DNA of 64,000 bases from Siphonodentalium dalli (taxonomy: Eukaryota > Mollusca > Scaphopoda > Gadilida > Siphonodentaliidae): positions 115,281,319 through 115,345,318 of the forward strand of contig CP136066.1 of assembly GCA_032622095.1 (NCBI GenBank), given 5' to 3'. Under the pieces are notes generated by a model. The model saw nothing but the letters and a program-made list of their open reading frames with translations, searched no databases and was not told the DNA's origin. This document shows positions 11,709-23,655 of the stretch, piece by piece (positions within the stretch are counted from its first letter, which is position 1; each line of letters starts with the position of its first letter). Both the position numbers and the translations under genes were made by a program.

Positions 11709-12225
11709 TTATGTTCTAAAAATAGAATTTTCGTCTTGGCGAAAGCAACTTCCGATTATATGTGTGTACGGTTTAGCCACTTTGAGAATCTTCAACATTT
11801 TTGGCAGTCGGTGGTGTTCATATGCAGCTACAATTAATCCTTTCAAAGCCGGAACAGTCACTCCTGATTTGACGCCTTTGTTGCACCAAGGTGTATTTGC
11901 TTGCCACCATGCAGGCTTTGAAATGTCATCTCCCCAGTTTGGGTTGGCCGAAACCGCCGTGCTCAAAACGAACAAGTCCTGTTACTATCTTTCTTAGACC
12001 ATCTATGTCCACTTTCATCAATTCATCACTGGTTTTGAATATTGGGAAGGCGAACCTCAATCTATTCGGAAAACTGCTGCCCCACCAATAGCTACTCAAC
12101 ACAGAGTCTGCGCTTATTATGACGTATGTGAGAACATCGGAGCCATATGCCATCATGATCCCATGTATATCATGACAGCAGTGGGAACGTTGTAGTCGAG
12201 CATTTCGTCTGCGGCTTGGCGACAA
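11709..12225 (-). pseudogene. Unrecognised coding-like remnant with one frameshift
   Basis: Two overlapping minus-strand frames meet at about 11930-11975. The upstream frame (12225 to 11926) contains VDIDGLRKIVTGL, and the downstream frame (11975 to 11709) contains WGDDISKPAWWQANTPW followed by VPALKGLIVAAYEHH. Joined by one frame change they read like a protein domain of about 170 residues rather than random sequence. The pattern of a tryptophan pair followed by a helix ending in YxHH reminds me of a DNA-binding-type domain, but I cannot name the family. It has no methionine-led intact frame, splice signals were not confirmed, and the frames sit among repeats. It could be a transposon gene remnant or a chance pair of frames. 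Confidence 0.3.
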
Positions 12226-12524
12226 TGTTGGGGTAAATCGGGAAATATCTACTCTGCATTTGACTAGTCCGAGATTGAGACGCTCTTATACCACTATATG
12301 GAGTCATCTGTGTCTATGTAACCATATGAGTATGTCCTATCATGATGAAATACTACAGGCATAGACTTTTCTCAATGTGATACCTTGATTTCCTTCAAGT
12401 TACATTGCATTTCAATACCATTCTCTGACAACCAACTATATCACTATACTCTGATAAACTATTAAATCGTGAACCAACACATGCATCGTATACTGCGTTC
12501 ATAGTGTGGTCCTCGAAGGGTTAG

Positions 12525-12830
12525 ACCCAGAAGAAATTGGCAAAGAAGCGGTTTTTGTGTCATTCGACGCGGGAGAATATCATGTATAACATATCCAAAA
12601 TCCGCTTTGGGGAAAATTCAGAATTCAAGATGGCGTGCAACATGACCGCCAATAATAATGAAAATCGCAAATAGGTAGTTCTTCACGAAAACCCACGACA
12701 AAACGCCAATTCGGCACCAGTATACATCATTGATTGAAATCGGTATGTTTTTGTGGGTGTGAGTAGCCAAGCACGATACAAAATTCTAAGATGGCTACCA
12801 AAATGGCCACCGAAAATTGTCGAAATTTAA
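12525..12830 (-). repeat. Dispersed GGCCATTTTGG-type repeat, inverted copy
   Basis: CCAAAATCCGCTTTGGGGAA and neighbouring words match the reverse complement of about 19060-19220, including the AGAAGAAATTGG segment. It also contains AAGATGGC and AAAATGGCC words. It is an old member of the family described at 18340. Confidence 0.6.
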
Positions 12831-15235
12831 GTTCTGCTCAGAGGAAAGCCGAAACAACACCTCGGTTGTGAGCTAACGATGCCAGACTCATTAAACATGT
12901 TGCCAACCGTATCTACTACCACAATCATTTTAGCACGTAATGTTCCAACGAAACAGTATCTACTGCAGGATCCAACATCATTTATTACTTATTACGAGGG
13001 ACTATCTGGAAATTAATTAGAAATAAATTAAATTGCGCACGAATATGGATTATTTGCAAGCACAGTGTGGATATTTCCACTTATAACGACTATTCGGAAC
13101 GTTTCCAGCAAATATATGGGCATCGGTGGTCTAGCCCGGAAGCATCAGGCTATAATGGGTCACCCAGTAATGGTGAAGCTGGAAAGTGGAAAGGACACGA
13201 AGGAAGAGCGAATAATCTGGGGTTTACTTAATGGGCGGGCAAGTTGGTTATCGGAGATAGGTAGTTTCAAAGTAAAAATATTTTCTTCAATATCAAGAGG
13301 AAAAATGAAAATCCGCACGTACATTGCATATCCTTCACACTCCATGTGACAATTCCGTGTCATGCGACTGAGGGTATATACATGTGGATAGAAACATTCT
13401 TGTAAATATATATACGCATCGATATCTGCAGGCACAATGTACGCCACGGCTGGATCTGAACGCATTGAGTATTCCGGTCGATTTTAGCCTATTATTTATA
13501 TGTTATGGTTAATTTCCTCCATATGTTCAGAATATTTAGTTTATTATCCCATTGCCAAAAAATAAATTATACTTTAAAAACGACATCATTGCCAACTAAC
13601 CTCAACATTGACTATAACATTTGTTGTAGTTTTTGGCGCTTTTAGGCATCTGTTATTCTTCCATGGATGTGTTCACTTTACTTAGTTTGACGTGCATGTA
13701 GCATGCATGTCCTGAAATAATACGCCGTTATTACAAGCTCTATCTGATTCCCACTTCTGTTGTAAAAAGGCGGATATGGAGACAGGTATTTACATCAATG
13801 ATATATATTGGCACCATCGTCCCAACTGCACAATTTAGACTATTCACTGTACTTCGATGTAGAAGTTTCTGCATCTCCAGTGCTTCCACGTTATTACCAT
13901 TCCTCTACCCGGAGGCGTAAACGTATCAACCATTTAGCTTGATGCACTGGTATTTCAATGTTGTCATTGGATAGAAATGCCACATGAATATGGTGACCAA
14001 CAACATGTTTGTCAAAGAAATGTGAACAATGAACATGTTCTTTTCCGGATGCTAGACAATCAAACTGCCACATAAGGCTTTCATCCATGCTGATCAGAGC
14101 ACGAAATATGTGCAAATTATTGACATGAAAACTATCTCCTGAAGACGACGTACTCTAGACCTACAACCAACGTCATTTCCTATGAACTCTAACTGTTTGT
14201 AAAGACGGTTTCGAGTTTTGAAAATCACGCTTGTCCAAGAAAACCTCCACAGACTTACTGATTCGATGTGTAAACAATGTATGGGGATAGTTTCCTCATA
14301 CATATATATGCATTTGGCACAAGTAGTTTCAAGGACATAAGGCATCACCATTCACCGGAGAGTTGATATCTGAGAAGAGCTAAGAGTAAAACCACTTTTC
14401 GTACATGTCGAAATGGGGAATCCATGGGCTACATTTAGTTCCAGCTAACACTAACAATGATGTCGAAAAATGTGCGTTCACAATCCGTTTAGCGGAAATT
14501 TATAGTCATTATGTTTTACTTTCTATCGAAACCGTCCAACTAAAGTGTTTTTTTTTGTTGCAGTGTGTCTCAACCTAGCTATAAATCGGACACGTTCCTG
14601 TTTTGGTAACCTTCTTAAGAGATTGGGGAATATGATTGTTCGTGCATATTCCAGATTAAAACTATATTGTATTCAATAAGAGATATATATGCAAGTAAAA
14701 TTATTTTTTCGAAAAGGAATCAAAGAGCAAATATCCTATTTATGACTTCTATCGTTGTCGAGGGGGGGGGGGGGCAATTGGATGCCATCTCGGATCTTAA
14801 AGTTTTCCCAAAGCTGATTTTATCCGATATCCGATAGGGTATTCTGAAGTCAAAATCTCTCCCTGCTTACTTATTCTGGATCAACATCTTTTGCGACTAT
14901 CGAGGCCGTGTACCGTAAGTGTACGAAATGATGGCCGAGCCCGAATAGCTAATATTTGCCAACCCGCGGGAAGCCACCAAAAGATTGAAAATAAACCAAG
15001 GCTCCATTATTATAAATATTAGTTTTGATGTACATATAAGGCACATAGATTAGCCAACTATCAACTGCATCCACCAGTCACAACTTCCATTACATGACAA
15101 GCTGGGCAGAGTCTACCATTTTCGTTTTAGAAGCCATATTAGATAAAATTTATTATTTCTTTTGGTCCATTTGAGATGGAATGTTCACAAATAAAAGGAA
15201 ACGCTCAATTATTTTGTGATCTGCTTCAAGCTCTG
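12831..15235. other. Intergenic stretch, no gene seen
   Basis: I see no supportable gene. A run of 13 G lies at 14762-14774. Confidence 0.4.
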
Positions 15236-15533
15236 TGCAGAATTCAGTCCCCTGCGCAGGACTTACCGCTGCCAGCACCTACACGTAAATTGTCGTAGTG
15301 TGAAGAAACGTCGCATTTATTTATTTGAGATTTGTGTAGGTTACACTTCATTCTGCATTATTCTGAGAAACTGAACTGTCCATATTTATTTGAACATGGT
15401 CTAGATCAAGCCAGAACGAATTGTAACTAGCAAAACACTTCAATACAAAATGTTATATTTAATTAAGAAAATACACGTGCCGGCAGCGTTCAGACATCGA
15501 GTGGCGAGGGGACTGAACTCTGTTTTGCAGCTT
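15236..15533. mobile_element. MITE, ~300 bp, with TTCAGTCCCCT terminal inverted repeats
   Basis: The left end reads CAGAATTCAGTCCCCT. The right end read in reverse complement is CAGAGTTCAGTCCCCT. Both ends also carry a CGCTGCC word about 20-30 bp inside. The interior (TTTATTTATTT, TTCATTCTGC, TATTCTGAGAAA, GAACTGTCCATATT) matches the longer copy at 35385-36650. There is no coding capacity, so it is a non-autonomous DNA transposon. The flanking target duplication is not clear. Confidence 0.8.
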
Positions 15534-15661
15534 GGATCTGCTCATCCCTAAATATCAAATGTGACCAGAACACCAAAGCCGATTTTGGTTAAATTCCATA
15601 CCACATTCGTTAGAACTAATGAGTGAAGGAATGGAGTAAACTATGACATAAACGATTACAC

Positions 15662-17872
15662 ATGTCATTGCTGGATGACTTGCTGATGAAAGATAGGTGT
15701 AACTCTTTGCTAACAACTTCCAAATCATCTTCTCATGACTTTTGGCAGATCTTGAATTGTTATTCAGGCGATCTTTTTCCAAACCAGAAGAATGATAATT
15801 TAGTTAGTCATGATTCGCTTTTAAAACATTTCAAAGATTTAAATACAGTTAACAGTAATGATACGGACCTTACAGAATGTATCAGTGACATGGTTCAAGA
15901 TAACGGGAACTGAACAAGAGGTGTGGACCGCAATACAATTATTGAAAAATAAGAAAGCCACTGGCTACGATCGTATTTGTAACGAATATATTAAAGCCAC
16001 GACATACATGATGGTCCCATGTTATACTAAGTTTTTTAACTTAATCCTTGACACATGAATATACCCGAAAGAATGGGGTTTGGGTGTAATACTACCCCTC
16101 TACACGAAAAAGGGGGACAAACGTGACCCGAACTCCTATAGAGGGATCACACTCGTGAGTGCTATAGGCAAGTTATTTACGAGTGTATTGGATAAAAGGC
16201 TTGCTACTTTCGCCCAAGAAAACGGTATCATAAATGATAATCAAATTGAATTCAGACAAGGGCATTCAACTACAGACGGATTATTCATATTGCAGAGTAT
16301 TATCGAGTTGTACATAAAACGCAATAAGAAACTTGTATGCACATTTGTTGATTTCCAGAAAGCATTCGATACTGTTTGGCGACAAGGTCTATGGGTCAAA
16401 CTTTTAAAAACAAGGTATAAATGGTTTTCCGAATAATTAGAAGTATGTATGAATGTACGAAGTCATGTGTTTCTCAAAATGAACATCTGTCCGAATTTTC
16501 CTCCTGTAGTGTGGGAGTATGACAGGGGATGATGCTCTCCCCTTTTCTCTTCTCGATTTATATCAACGATCTTGAAAATTTTCTACACGATTGTGTAGTT
16601 GATGGCCTGACCGAGTTGAACAATGTTTCCCACGACAAATTAGGCATCTATCTTAAACTTATATGTTATCTTAAACTTATATGTTTACTCTACGCCGATG
16701 ATACTGTCCTGTTTGCTGAAGATTTTGTAAGTATGCAACGTACCCTTGACGCTTTCAGCGACTTTGCAGAATCTTGGAAACTGAACGTGAACACTAGTAA
16801 AACCAAGGTTATGGTTTTCAGCAAGGAGAGGGTGGTGACAGATGTAGAATTCAAATTATGCGACAAATCATTAGATATTGTGGACGAGTTTCCTTATTTG
16901 GGAGTAAAACTATTTTATACCGGGCGATATCATAATGCAATCAAACTGATTAAAGACACCGCTTGTAAAGCCATGTTTGGCTTACTGAGTAAAGTCAGGA
17001 AACTAGACTTATCAGTCGAGGTCGCTCTTAAATTGTTCGACTCGACTGTAGTTCCAATTTTGTTATATGGCTGCGAAATATGGGGGTTCGAAAATATGAA
17101 AGAAATTGAGAGCGTACATTTAAAATTCTGCAAAATATTGATGCACATGAAGACCAGCACTCCGAATTACATGGTGTATGGGGAAATGGGCAGATACTCA
17201 TTGACCATGATGGCAAAGCAGATAATAGTAAGCTATTGGTCGAAACTCGTGACAGGAGAGGGGTCCGTTCTGACCAAGAAACTATATGATATTATGTTAC
17301 GTCTTATGGAACACGACGGTAAACTCTTTAGACATATTAATGTTACTAAAACAATAATACATTCAGCTGGTTTTGGCGTGGCGTTGTCGAACCAGGCACA
17401 GTTAATAGATAGCCAGAAAAACGACATATCCAAAACTTTGATTGACCAGTTTACTCAGCAATGGTGGTTAGATATAGAATCGTCATCACGAGGAATATTT
17501 TACAAAGAACTGAAGTCAACCCTCCGCTTAGAAAACTATATTACCGATTTCCCCTTCAGTCTGAGAAAATATTTAATAAAAATACGTACATGCAATCATA
17601 GATTGGAAGTAGAAACAAGCAGATGGGGTAAGCGAGGAGCAAAAAGAGATTTATGTAGCTTGTGCAAAAATGAACTGGGTGATGAATACCATTTTGTTAT
17701 GAAGTGCGCCAACTTGAGGCACCTGCGGGTGAAATACATATCCGAACACTATTGGAATCCACCTTCTAAGAAAAAGTTTTACGAGCTACTGACAAAGTCT
17801 GGTCGCGTTGACTTGAGAAAATTATCCCTTTATCTGAAATTAGCGTTCAAATACAGAAATAGAAATTTATAG
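15662..17872 (+). pseudogene. Broken LINE reverse transcriptase
   Basis: This is a 5'-truncated non-LTR retrotransposon. RT motifs in order are LLKNKKATGYD near 15940, NSYRGITLVSAIGKLF near 16130, FVDFQKAFDTVW near 16345, LSPFLFSIYINDLENF near 16530 and YADDTVLF at 16691-16714. The C-terminal CSLC...HFVMKC motif lies near 17660. From 16529 to 17872 the frame is open. Upstream, the frame changes near 15900, a TGA interrupts at 16056, and another frame change lies between about 16420 and 16530. An 18-bp perfect tandem duplication (16649-16666 and 16667-16684) adds six residues just before the YADD catalytic motif. It is closest to the LINE at 3-1295. Confidence 0.9.
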
Positions 17873-18270
17873 CAGAATACATGTTATTAAAGTTATGGAC
17901 ATATCAAGCCAAATTGCTGCTGTTGTTGTTGTTGTTAGTATTATTATTAGTATTGCTATAATTAAGACATCCTCGAAAAGTATACTGATAGAATGTATTA
18001 GTTGAATATAAAAATGACGATAATGTGGACTGACGGCGGATAACAGAGAGACTACCGCCATATATATCTACCAATCTTCTTCTATCTCAGTCTATCTTAT
18101 TCTTATATTCTTCTTCTTCTTTTCTTCTACTTCTTCTTTTTCTGCTTCCTCTTCTCCATTTTCTGTCTTCTTTTATGTATATGTATATATTTCACACTAA
18201 GCACTTTGTAAATATTGCACATCTCGCCAGTAACATGTGACTTCATGTCTTAGAGATTAAAGCATAGCAT
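17873..18270 (+). mobile_element. LINE 3' UTR with AGCAT tail
   Basis: This contains GTT and ATT triplet runs (17920-17960) and a TTC/CT-rich patch (18070-18165). It ends in AAAGCATAGCATAG at about 18257-18270, a short-repeat tail. The boundary is an estimate. Confidence 0.55.
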
Positions 18271-18339
18271 AGAAATTGGAATGATCAGTTGACACGACCA
18301 TTGAAAGAGTATACCCATTGTACCCCAGTTCAATAAGTG

Positions 18340-18960
18340 ATCAAAAATAGTATTTTTCACATTGGGTGGCCATTTTGGCAGCCATTTTGGGTACGGATTG
18401 TTAAGTTTTTCCATAGAGCTAGCATAATAGTATCATAAAGAGGTATACATCATTCGTATTTATTTTGTCAATTTTATTCATCAACCATTTACAAAATGTC
18501 AACCATTTATTCATCAACCATTGCCCAGAATGTCAATATCCGTAATTTTCCATATTTTGACCGCCATTTTGGCAGTCATTTTGAGACAAGGCGCCAATTT
18601 GGGTTTCATTGAATTGGAGTATTGATAGATAATGGTATGCCCAACTTACATTGTACAGTTCTGTCCATTTCTTGTTGATATATGACTGGAATCCCAATGG
18701 CGATTTTTGTGAAATTTTATACCGCGTTCTGTAAAATCGAATTTTTGAGGGCGTGGATGAGTCTGGGACTCCATTTATGGCATCTTTCATTGCTTCAATG
18801 CTGTATTAACGTGAATAAGACTAAGCAAAGTCGCCAGTTTGAACCATTATCAAACAACAGGAACTGATCTTTAAGATATTCGGCAAAAACTTCAAATTTG
18901 CGAGTTTAGGCCGCCATTTTGGCGGCCATCTGGGATGAGGGGTTCCATTTTTGCCATAAA
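18340..18960 (+). repeat. Dispersed GCCATTTTGG-type repeat
   Basis: Multiple GCCATTTTGG and GGCGGCCATC words occur. About 18533-18880 aligns with 20570-20900 over shared words: TTTTGACCGCCATTTTGG, CCCAATGGCGAT, ATACCGCGTTCTGT, GAAATCGA and AACAGCAGAAACTGAT or a variant. These are diverged copies of one unit. Open frames across it are not credible. Confidence 0.75.
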
Positions 18961-19059
18961 CAGGTGGCATAATAATTTACCTTCGCAAAAATGGACACAT
19001 TTGTAGACATATGACAACATTTGTTCTCACTATAATCGAATTAATCTCAGTCAGTCTCT

Positions 19060-19240
19060 TTTGACTAACGGTCGCCATGTTGGACGCCATCTTGGATCCT
19101 GGATTTTCCCCAAAGCGTATTTTAGCGGATTTTGGATATGTTGTACCAGAGATTCTCCCGCGTTGAATGACACCAAAATCGCTTCTTTACCAATTTCTTC
19201 TGGGTCAACCCCATTTCTGTGTACCACGACCATACTATCA
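19060..19240 (+). repeat. Dispersed GCCATCTTGG-type repeat
   Basis: Carries GACGCCATCTTGGAT, then TTTTCCCCAAAGCG and a GGATATGTTGTA segment. The inverted match is at 12525-12620. Confidence 0.65.
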
Positions 19241-19249
19241 TATTGAAGT

Positions 19250-20560
19250 ACACATTAATGTTGTTTCATTTCTATAAAAACCGCTGAATGTCAGCGGTCA
19301 TAAATCTGCCAACCGTTCATTGGAAACTAACTAAATAATGAATTGGTCTAACGTGTAGGCGGTGCGAATTAGTCGTATTCATTGATACATAGTAAGTGTT
19401 TTCGTTGTTAAGATAGCAACATATAACTGAAATTGCTTTCTTTTTGGATGTCGTCTTATGTTACTCAATTCTACGCAAAGTTTTGCCCATTCCATCAAAA
19501 TACAATGCCAGACTCCCAAAATCAATATGTATTTACTTTGTGACGGACGTAACCGGTTAACAGTAATTCTGATTGATCCCATCCCATGGTGCCTGACGCA
19601 TGACGATTACTATATGCGAGCATAATTTTTAATCACGCAACAACAGTCATTGAAAACAACCCCCCACTGTCATCTCACGACTTCATCTGCCCCTCTCTCG
19701 TCTTCTATGTTCTCGTTCCCCTCTCGTTCTCTCTTTTCTCTCCCCATGCATCCTGACATACCTGACACTATCTTCTTCCCTTTCTTCATCCCTAAATCAA
19801 ATTCTGGTATATATATCTCCAGTTCTCAAAAAACATTATTTCCAACCATTCCCGTCTGAATTATACCCCTCCATCACTTGTTGGGGACGGGGCACGTAGC
19901 CAAAGAGGAGAAGACTTCATATAATCTCCCTTGTTGTCTGATTCTCGTTTCCATATATTAACACTTCTATTTTGCTTATACGTGTCATCTGTATATTATG
20001 TTATCTGTTTGGATTTAGAAATAAAAATATGTTTACACCAAAATCAATATTCGGCAAAATTTCATACCGCTGTTTTTTAAATATATTTGTCAAGGCTCAT
20101 ACGCCATTGAGACTGTCGGAATAGAACATTTAGTTGCCAGTTGAGTAACTAACATGTTTAGTAACCAAGTGAGTCACAATTATGCTTCCTTTTCGTCACA
20201 TCAGGGGATAATATGTAAAAAAAAATAGACATTTGTTTACCAAATTTGGTTGCCATTTCGCAAGGCATCTCGAGTAATATGGTTAATAATTTCTCAGTGC
20301 AAGACAGTCAAGAGTGTTCAAGACAAGAAACGCCTTTACCAAAGATATTTCTGTATTTCTTGAAAATATGGTCTGGACATAAACAATTTTGGTCAAGTTT
20401 GTGATAAAAAAAAGTCCAATACTTTCTGGTAACGTAAGTGATTACAATAGCCACAATTAACACATTAATAAGACATATTAGTAGTAAATATTTAGAGGGT
20501 AGTTTAGCCATTATTATTCATCTACCACAACTGGTAAGCGATTGTGGCCCCCACTGCGTC
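19250..20560. other. Intergenic stretch with a pyrimidine-rich patch, no gene seen
   Basis: 19660-19860 is unusually C/T-rich (CCCCTCTCTCGTCTTC). It is followed by GGGGACGGGGCACGTAG and, at about 20021, AAATAAAAATATG. It could be a LINE 3' UTR with a poly(A) signal, but I found no linked coding sequence. The rest is featureless. Confidence 0.35.
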
Positions 20561-20569
20561 AATATCTAC

Positions 20570-20900
20570 TATTCTTAATATTTTGACCGCCATTTTGGTG
20601 ACTATTTTGAGCCAACAGTGATAATTTTGGTTATATAGAGGTGGGATATTTATAGGAATGGTATGCATACCTTATATCGACCAGTTCTGTTCATTTATTG
20701 TTTAAAAATAGACTAGAGTCCCAATGGCGATTGTTGGTGAAATGATATACCGCGTTCTGTGAAATCGACATTTTTTGGGGTCGGAAGGAACTGGGACTGT
20801 AATATTGTCAGAAATGATTGCTCCAATGATCAGTTAACATGAAATATAAACAATAAATCCACCATTCTCCACCAGTTCCAAACAGCAGAAACTGATATAG
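20570..20900 (+). repeat. Dispersed GCCATTTTGG-type repeat, second long copy
   Basis: Diverged copy of 18533-18880: GACCGCCATTTTGG, CCCAATGGCGAT, TACCGCGTTCTGTGAAATCG. A short related block (GGCGGCCATATTTGACGCC) follows at 21068-21090. Confidence 0.7.
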
Positions 20901-21230
20901 AATATATTAGTGAAAAATAGTTAAATTTTCCAGATCCAGCGGCTTTTTCCATAAAGTGGTGTCACTGTGTCTTGGCTTCACAAATAAATATATATATTTG
21001 TGCACTTTTGACAAGATTGTCTCGCTATAATTCGGATCAACATGACTTAGTGCCTCGTCTGAAACACGGCGGCCATATTTGACGCCATCTTGTCTGGTGT
21101 CCACGCGGCCACATTTTTATGTTAAAATTGCTTAAAAGATGACAAGGTGGGGAATCACGTGGTTTCGAGGTTGGTGAGTACCACGTATTCAAAATGGCCG
21201 AGGACAGTGCAAACGCGCACAAACATAATA

Positions 21231-21562
21231 TACCACCTGGTGTGTCCGACTTCGTCCGGGCTATATTTAGGGATTTCTTTGTGATCGCTTCCGTCTGGGC
21301 AGAATATACAGTGACAACGTTGACTCGGAACAATACTGAGCGAACTATGTTGAAAATATCGGTTCAGAAACATGCCTATATGAGCGTATAAGAGCGAGGT
21401 CAAGGTTAAGGACACGGTAGCATGTGAAATTGGACCCGCCCATATTGTTCCCGTGATCAAAGTAGGCCTACATATCAAATTTGAGTCGGATCGGTCGAGC
21501 AGTTTTCGAGTCTATAGCACACATACATACAGCCAGGCAGAAGTTCCAAAATATATAATAGA
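21231..21562 (-). mobile_element. Helitron-like non-autonomous element, degraded
   Basis: Read on the minus strand it starts TCTATTATATATTTTGGAAC and ends in the AGCCCGGACGAAGTCGGACA hairpin region. The final CTAG has decayed. It is the right-most unit of the array in element orientation. It shares GACCCGCCCATATTGTTCCC and GATCGGTCGAGCAGTTTTCG with the next unit. Confidence 0.65.
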
Positions 21563-21955
21563 CAAGCTGATGTGCCCGACTTCGTCCGGGCTATTTAGGG
21601 ATTTCTCTGTGATCGCCTCCGTCAGGAGCATATATACCGACATCAACGTATATGAAAGAGGTCAAGGCCAGGGCCAAGGAGATAGTCCCACCTTAAATTA
21701 GACCCGCCCATATTGTTCCCGGGATCAAAGTAGGCCTACATACCAAATTTGAGTGGGATCGGTCGAGGTCCAGAAACATGCCTATATGGGCAAGGTCAAT
21801 GTCAATGACACGGTCGCTCGTGAAATTGGACCCGCCCATATTGTTCCCGGGATTGAAGTAGACCTATACATACCAAATTTGAGTCGGATCGGTCGAGCAG
21901 TTTTCGAGTCTATACACACATACATACAGACAGAAGTTCCAAAATATATAGGAGA
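21563..21955 (-). mobile_element. Helitron-like non-autonomous element
   Basis: The minus-strand start is TCTCCTATATATTTTGGAAC. The hairpin AGCCCGGACGAAGTCGGGC lies next to a decayed CTAG. It is similar to the previous unit, arranged head to tail. Confidence 0.7.
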
Positions 21956-22690
21956 CTAGCAGGTTAGCCCGCCACTGGCAGCAATCGTCAGAAACCAATT
22001 TTTTTTTTTTTTTCAATTGATCATTTTCAAGGTCAAGGTCAGGTCGGGGTCACAATTTAACCCGTCCATGACACTTCCCGCACAAAAGTACCCCTAGGTA
22101 GCAAGTTTGATCTCAATCGGTTCGAGTCTATAAAGGACACACACATATATATCATTTGTGGGTACCCGTTTCAAGGTGAAGATCACATCGGGCGGAAAAA
22201 CTGACCCGATGAAAATCTCCCCCGTTTCTAGGAAGCCCTAAGTACGTAAGAATCACACAAAACGCTCATGTATATCATTTGTGGGTACCCGTTTCAAGGT
22301 GAAGATCACCTCGGGCGGAAAAACTGACCCGATGAAAATCTCCCCCGTTCATATGAAGCCCTAAGTACGTAAGAATCACACAACACGCTCACGGCTGGAC
22401 CCAGACGTAAGAATCACACTACACGCATGTATACGCTCTTTATCAACGACACTGCGGATACGAACGCTCTTTAACTATCAACGCGATTAACCCCGCAGTG
22501 CCAAGGACGGTCATTTTTGTGACTGGGTTTGGTGAACGGGTGCTCGGAGCTTCTCTAAAACGGCGCGACGATCATTCCCGTGGGTTTTTACCCTTAGCTG
22601 GGAAGTTTGGTCTCGATCGGTGCAGCCGTTTTCGATTCTATGAAGTATATATATATATTTATATACGGAAGTCTCAAAATATATAGTAGA
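21956..22690 (-). mobile_element. Helitron-like non-autonomous element with internal 123-bp duplication
   Basis: CTAG at 21956-21959 forms the 3' end, with a GCCAGTGGCGGGC hairpin variant. The 5' end is TCTACTATATATTTTGAGAC at 22690-22671. Inside, about 22151-22273 is repeated at 22274-22396 (ATCATTTGTGGGTACCCG start, 123-bp period, few differences). Confidence 0.75.
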
Positions 22691-23655
22691 CTAGCCGATG
22701 AGCCCGACGTTGTCCGGGCTATTCAAAAACCAAATTTCAAGTCGATAGCTATTCAAAAACCAAATTTCAAGTCGATAGCTCCACCCGTTTCCGAGATCTG
22801 GTCTGCGCACCCCCACCTTTACGAGATGGTCATTCACGGCTTGGGGCAACACGATTTTTTTAATGAGTTAATTCTGTCTTTTTAATCAAGAAGGTATGCC
22901 AACGATGTCATTGTTGTTGGCATTCACGGCTTGGTGGCCACCCGAAAATTCTTGCCCGAAGATTTTCACATTGCCGTAGAGAGAAAATTAGCATTGTGTG
23001 GATTTAGTAATTTGAATTAATTATTTTCTCGCCAACAATGTCGTTGTTGTTGGCATTCACGGATTGGGAGTGACCCGACACCTTTACGAGATGGTCAAAG
23101 GAGAAGGCAGTGGAAGTCCGGTCAGATTCAGGGACGTATCGCACTGCTTCGTTTTTACTAAATTTTAGCAGCCATATAAGGTGCGCGAGTTAGCAGGAAT
23201 CGAGGGGTGTAAGTTTAGAGCTTGTTTATATGAATGTATTGAAAATAGACTAAGATTTTCAGCCGTAACAAGAAATTTATATATGAGAAAATGTAAATTC
23301 TATATTTTGGGAGGTATTAGCAAGTTTTGGCTCAACGGGTTTAGCAGTTTGAAGTGAATATGGATATAAAAATATACATATACAGATATACAAAAATGTA
23401 GAGTTACTCCTCTTGGATCGCGAGCGAATATCAACCCGATTAACCCCCGCCGTGTTTGCGGTGATTTTATTGATTGGGAGTGGAGAATGAGTGATCAGAG
23501 CTTGTCCAAAATGTGACGTCGGCGATCCCCGTGTTTTTTATCCGTATATACGAAATTTTAGCTCAATCCGTCCAGGCGTTTTCGATTCCATGACGTACCC
23601 ACATACACACACACATAAATATATATATACGGAAGTCTCAAAATATATATATAGA
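22691..23655 (-). mobile_element. Helitron-like non-autonomous element
   Basis: CTAG at 22691-22694 follows the AGCCCGGACAACGTCGGGCT hairpin on the minus strand. The far end is TCTATATATATATTTTGAGA. The first 100 bp include a perfect 30-bp tandem duplication starting CTATTCAAAAACCAAATTTC at about 22727-22786. Confidence 0.75.

Noticed and set aside
21560-21600. Hammerhead-ribozyme-like CTGATGTG plus GC hairpin in the Helitron 3' ends
   Set aside because: The required GAAA core after the stem is absent in all copies, and the hairpin fits the Helitron terminus better.
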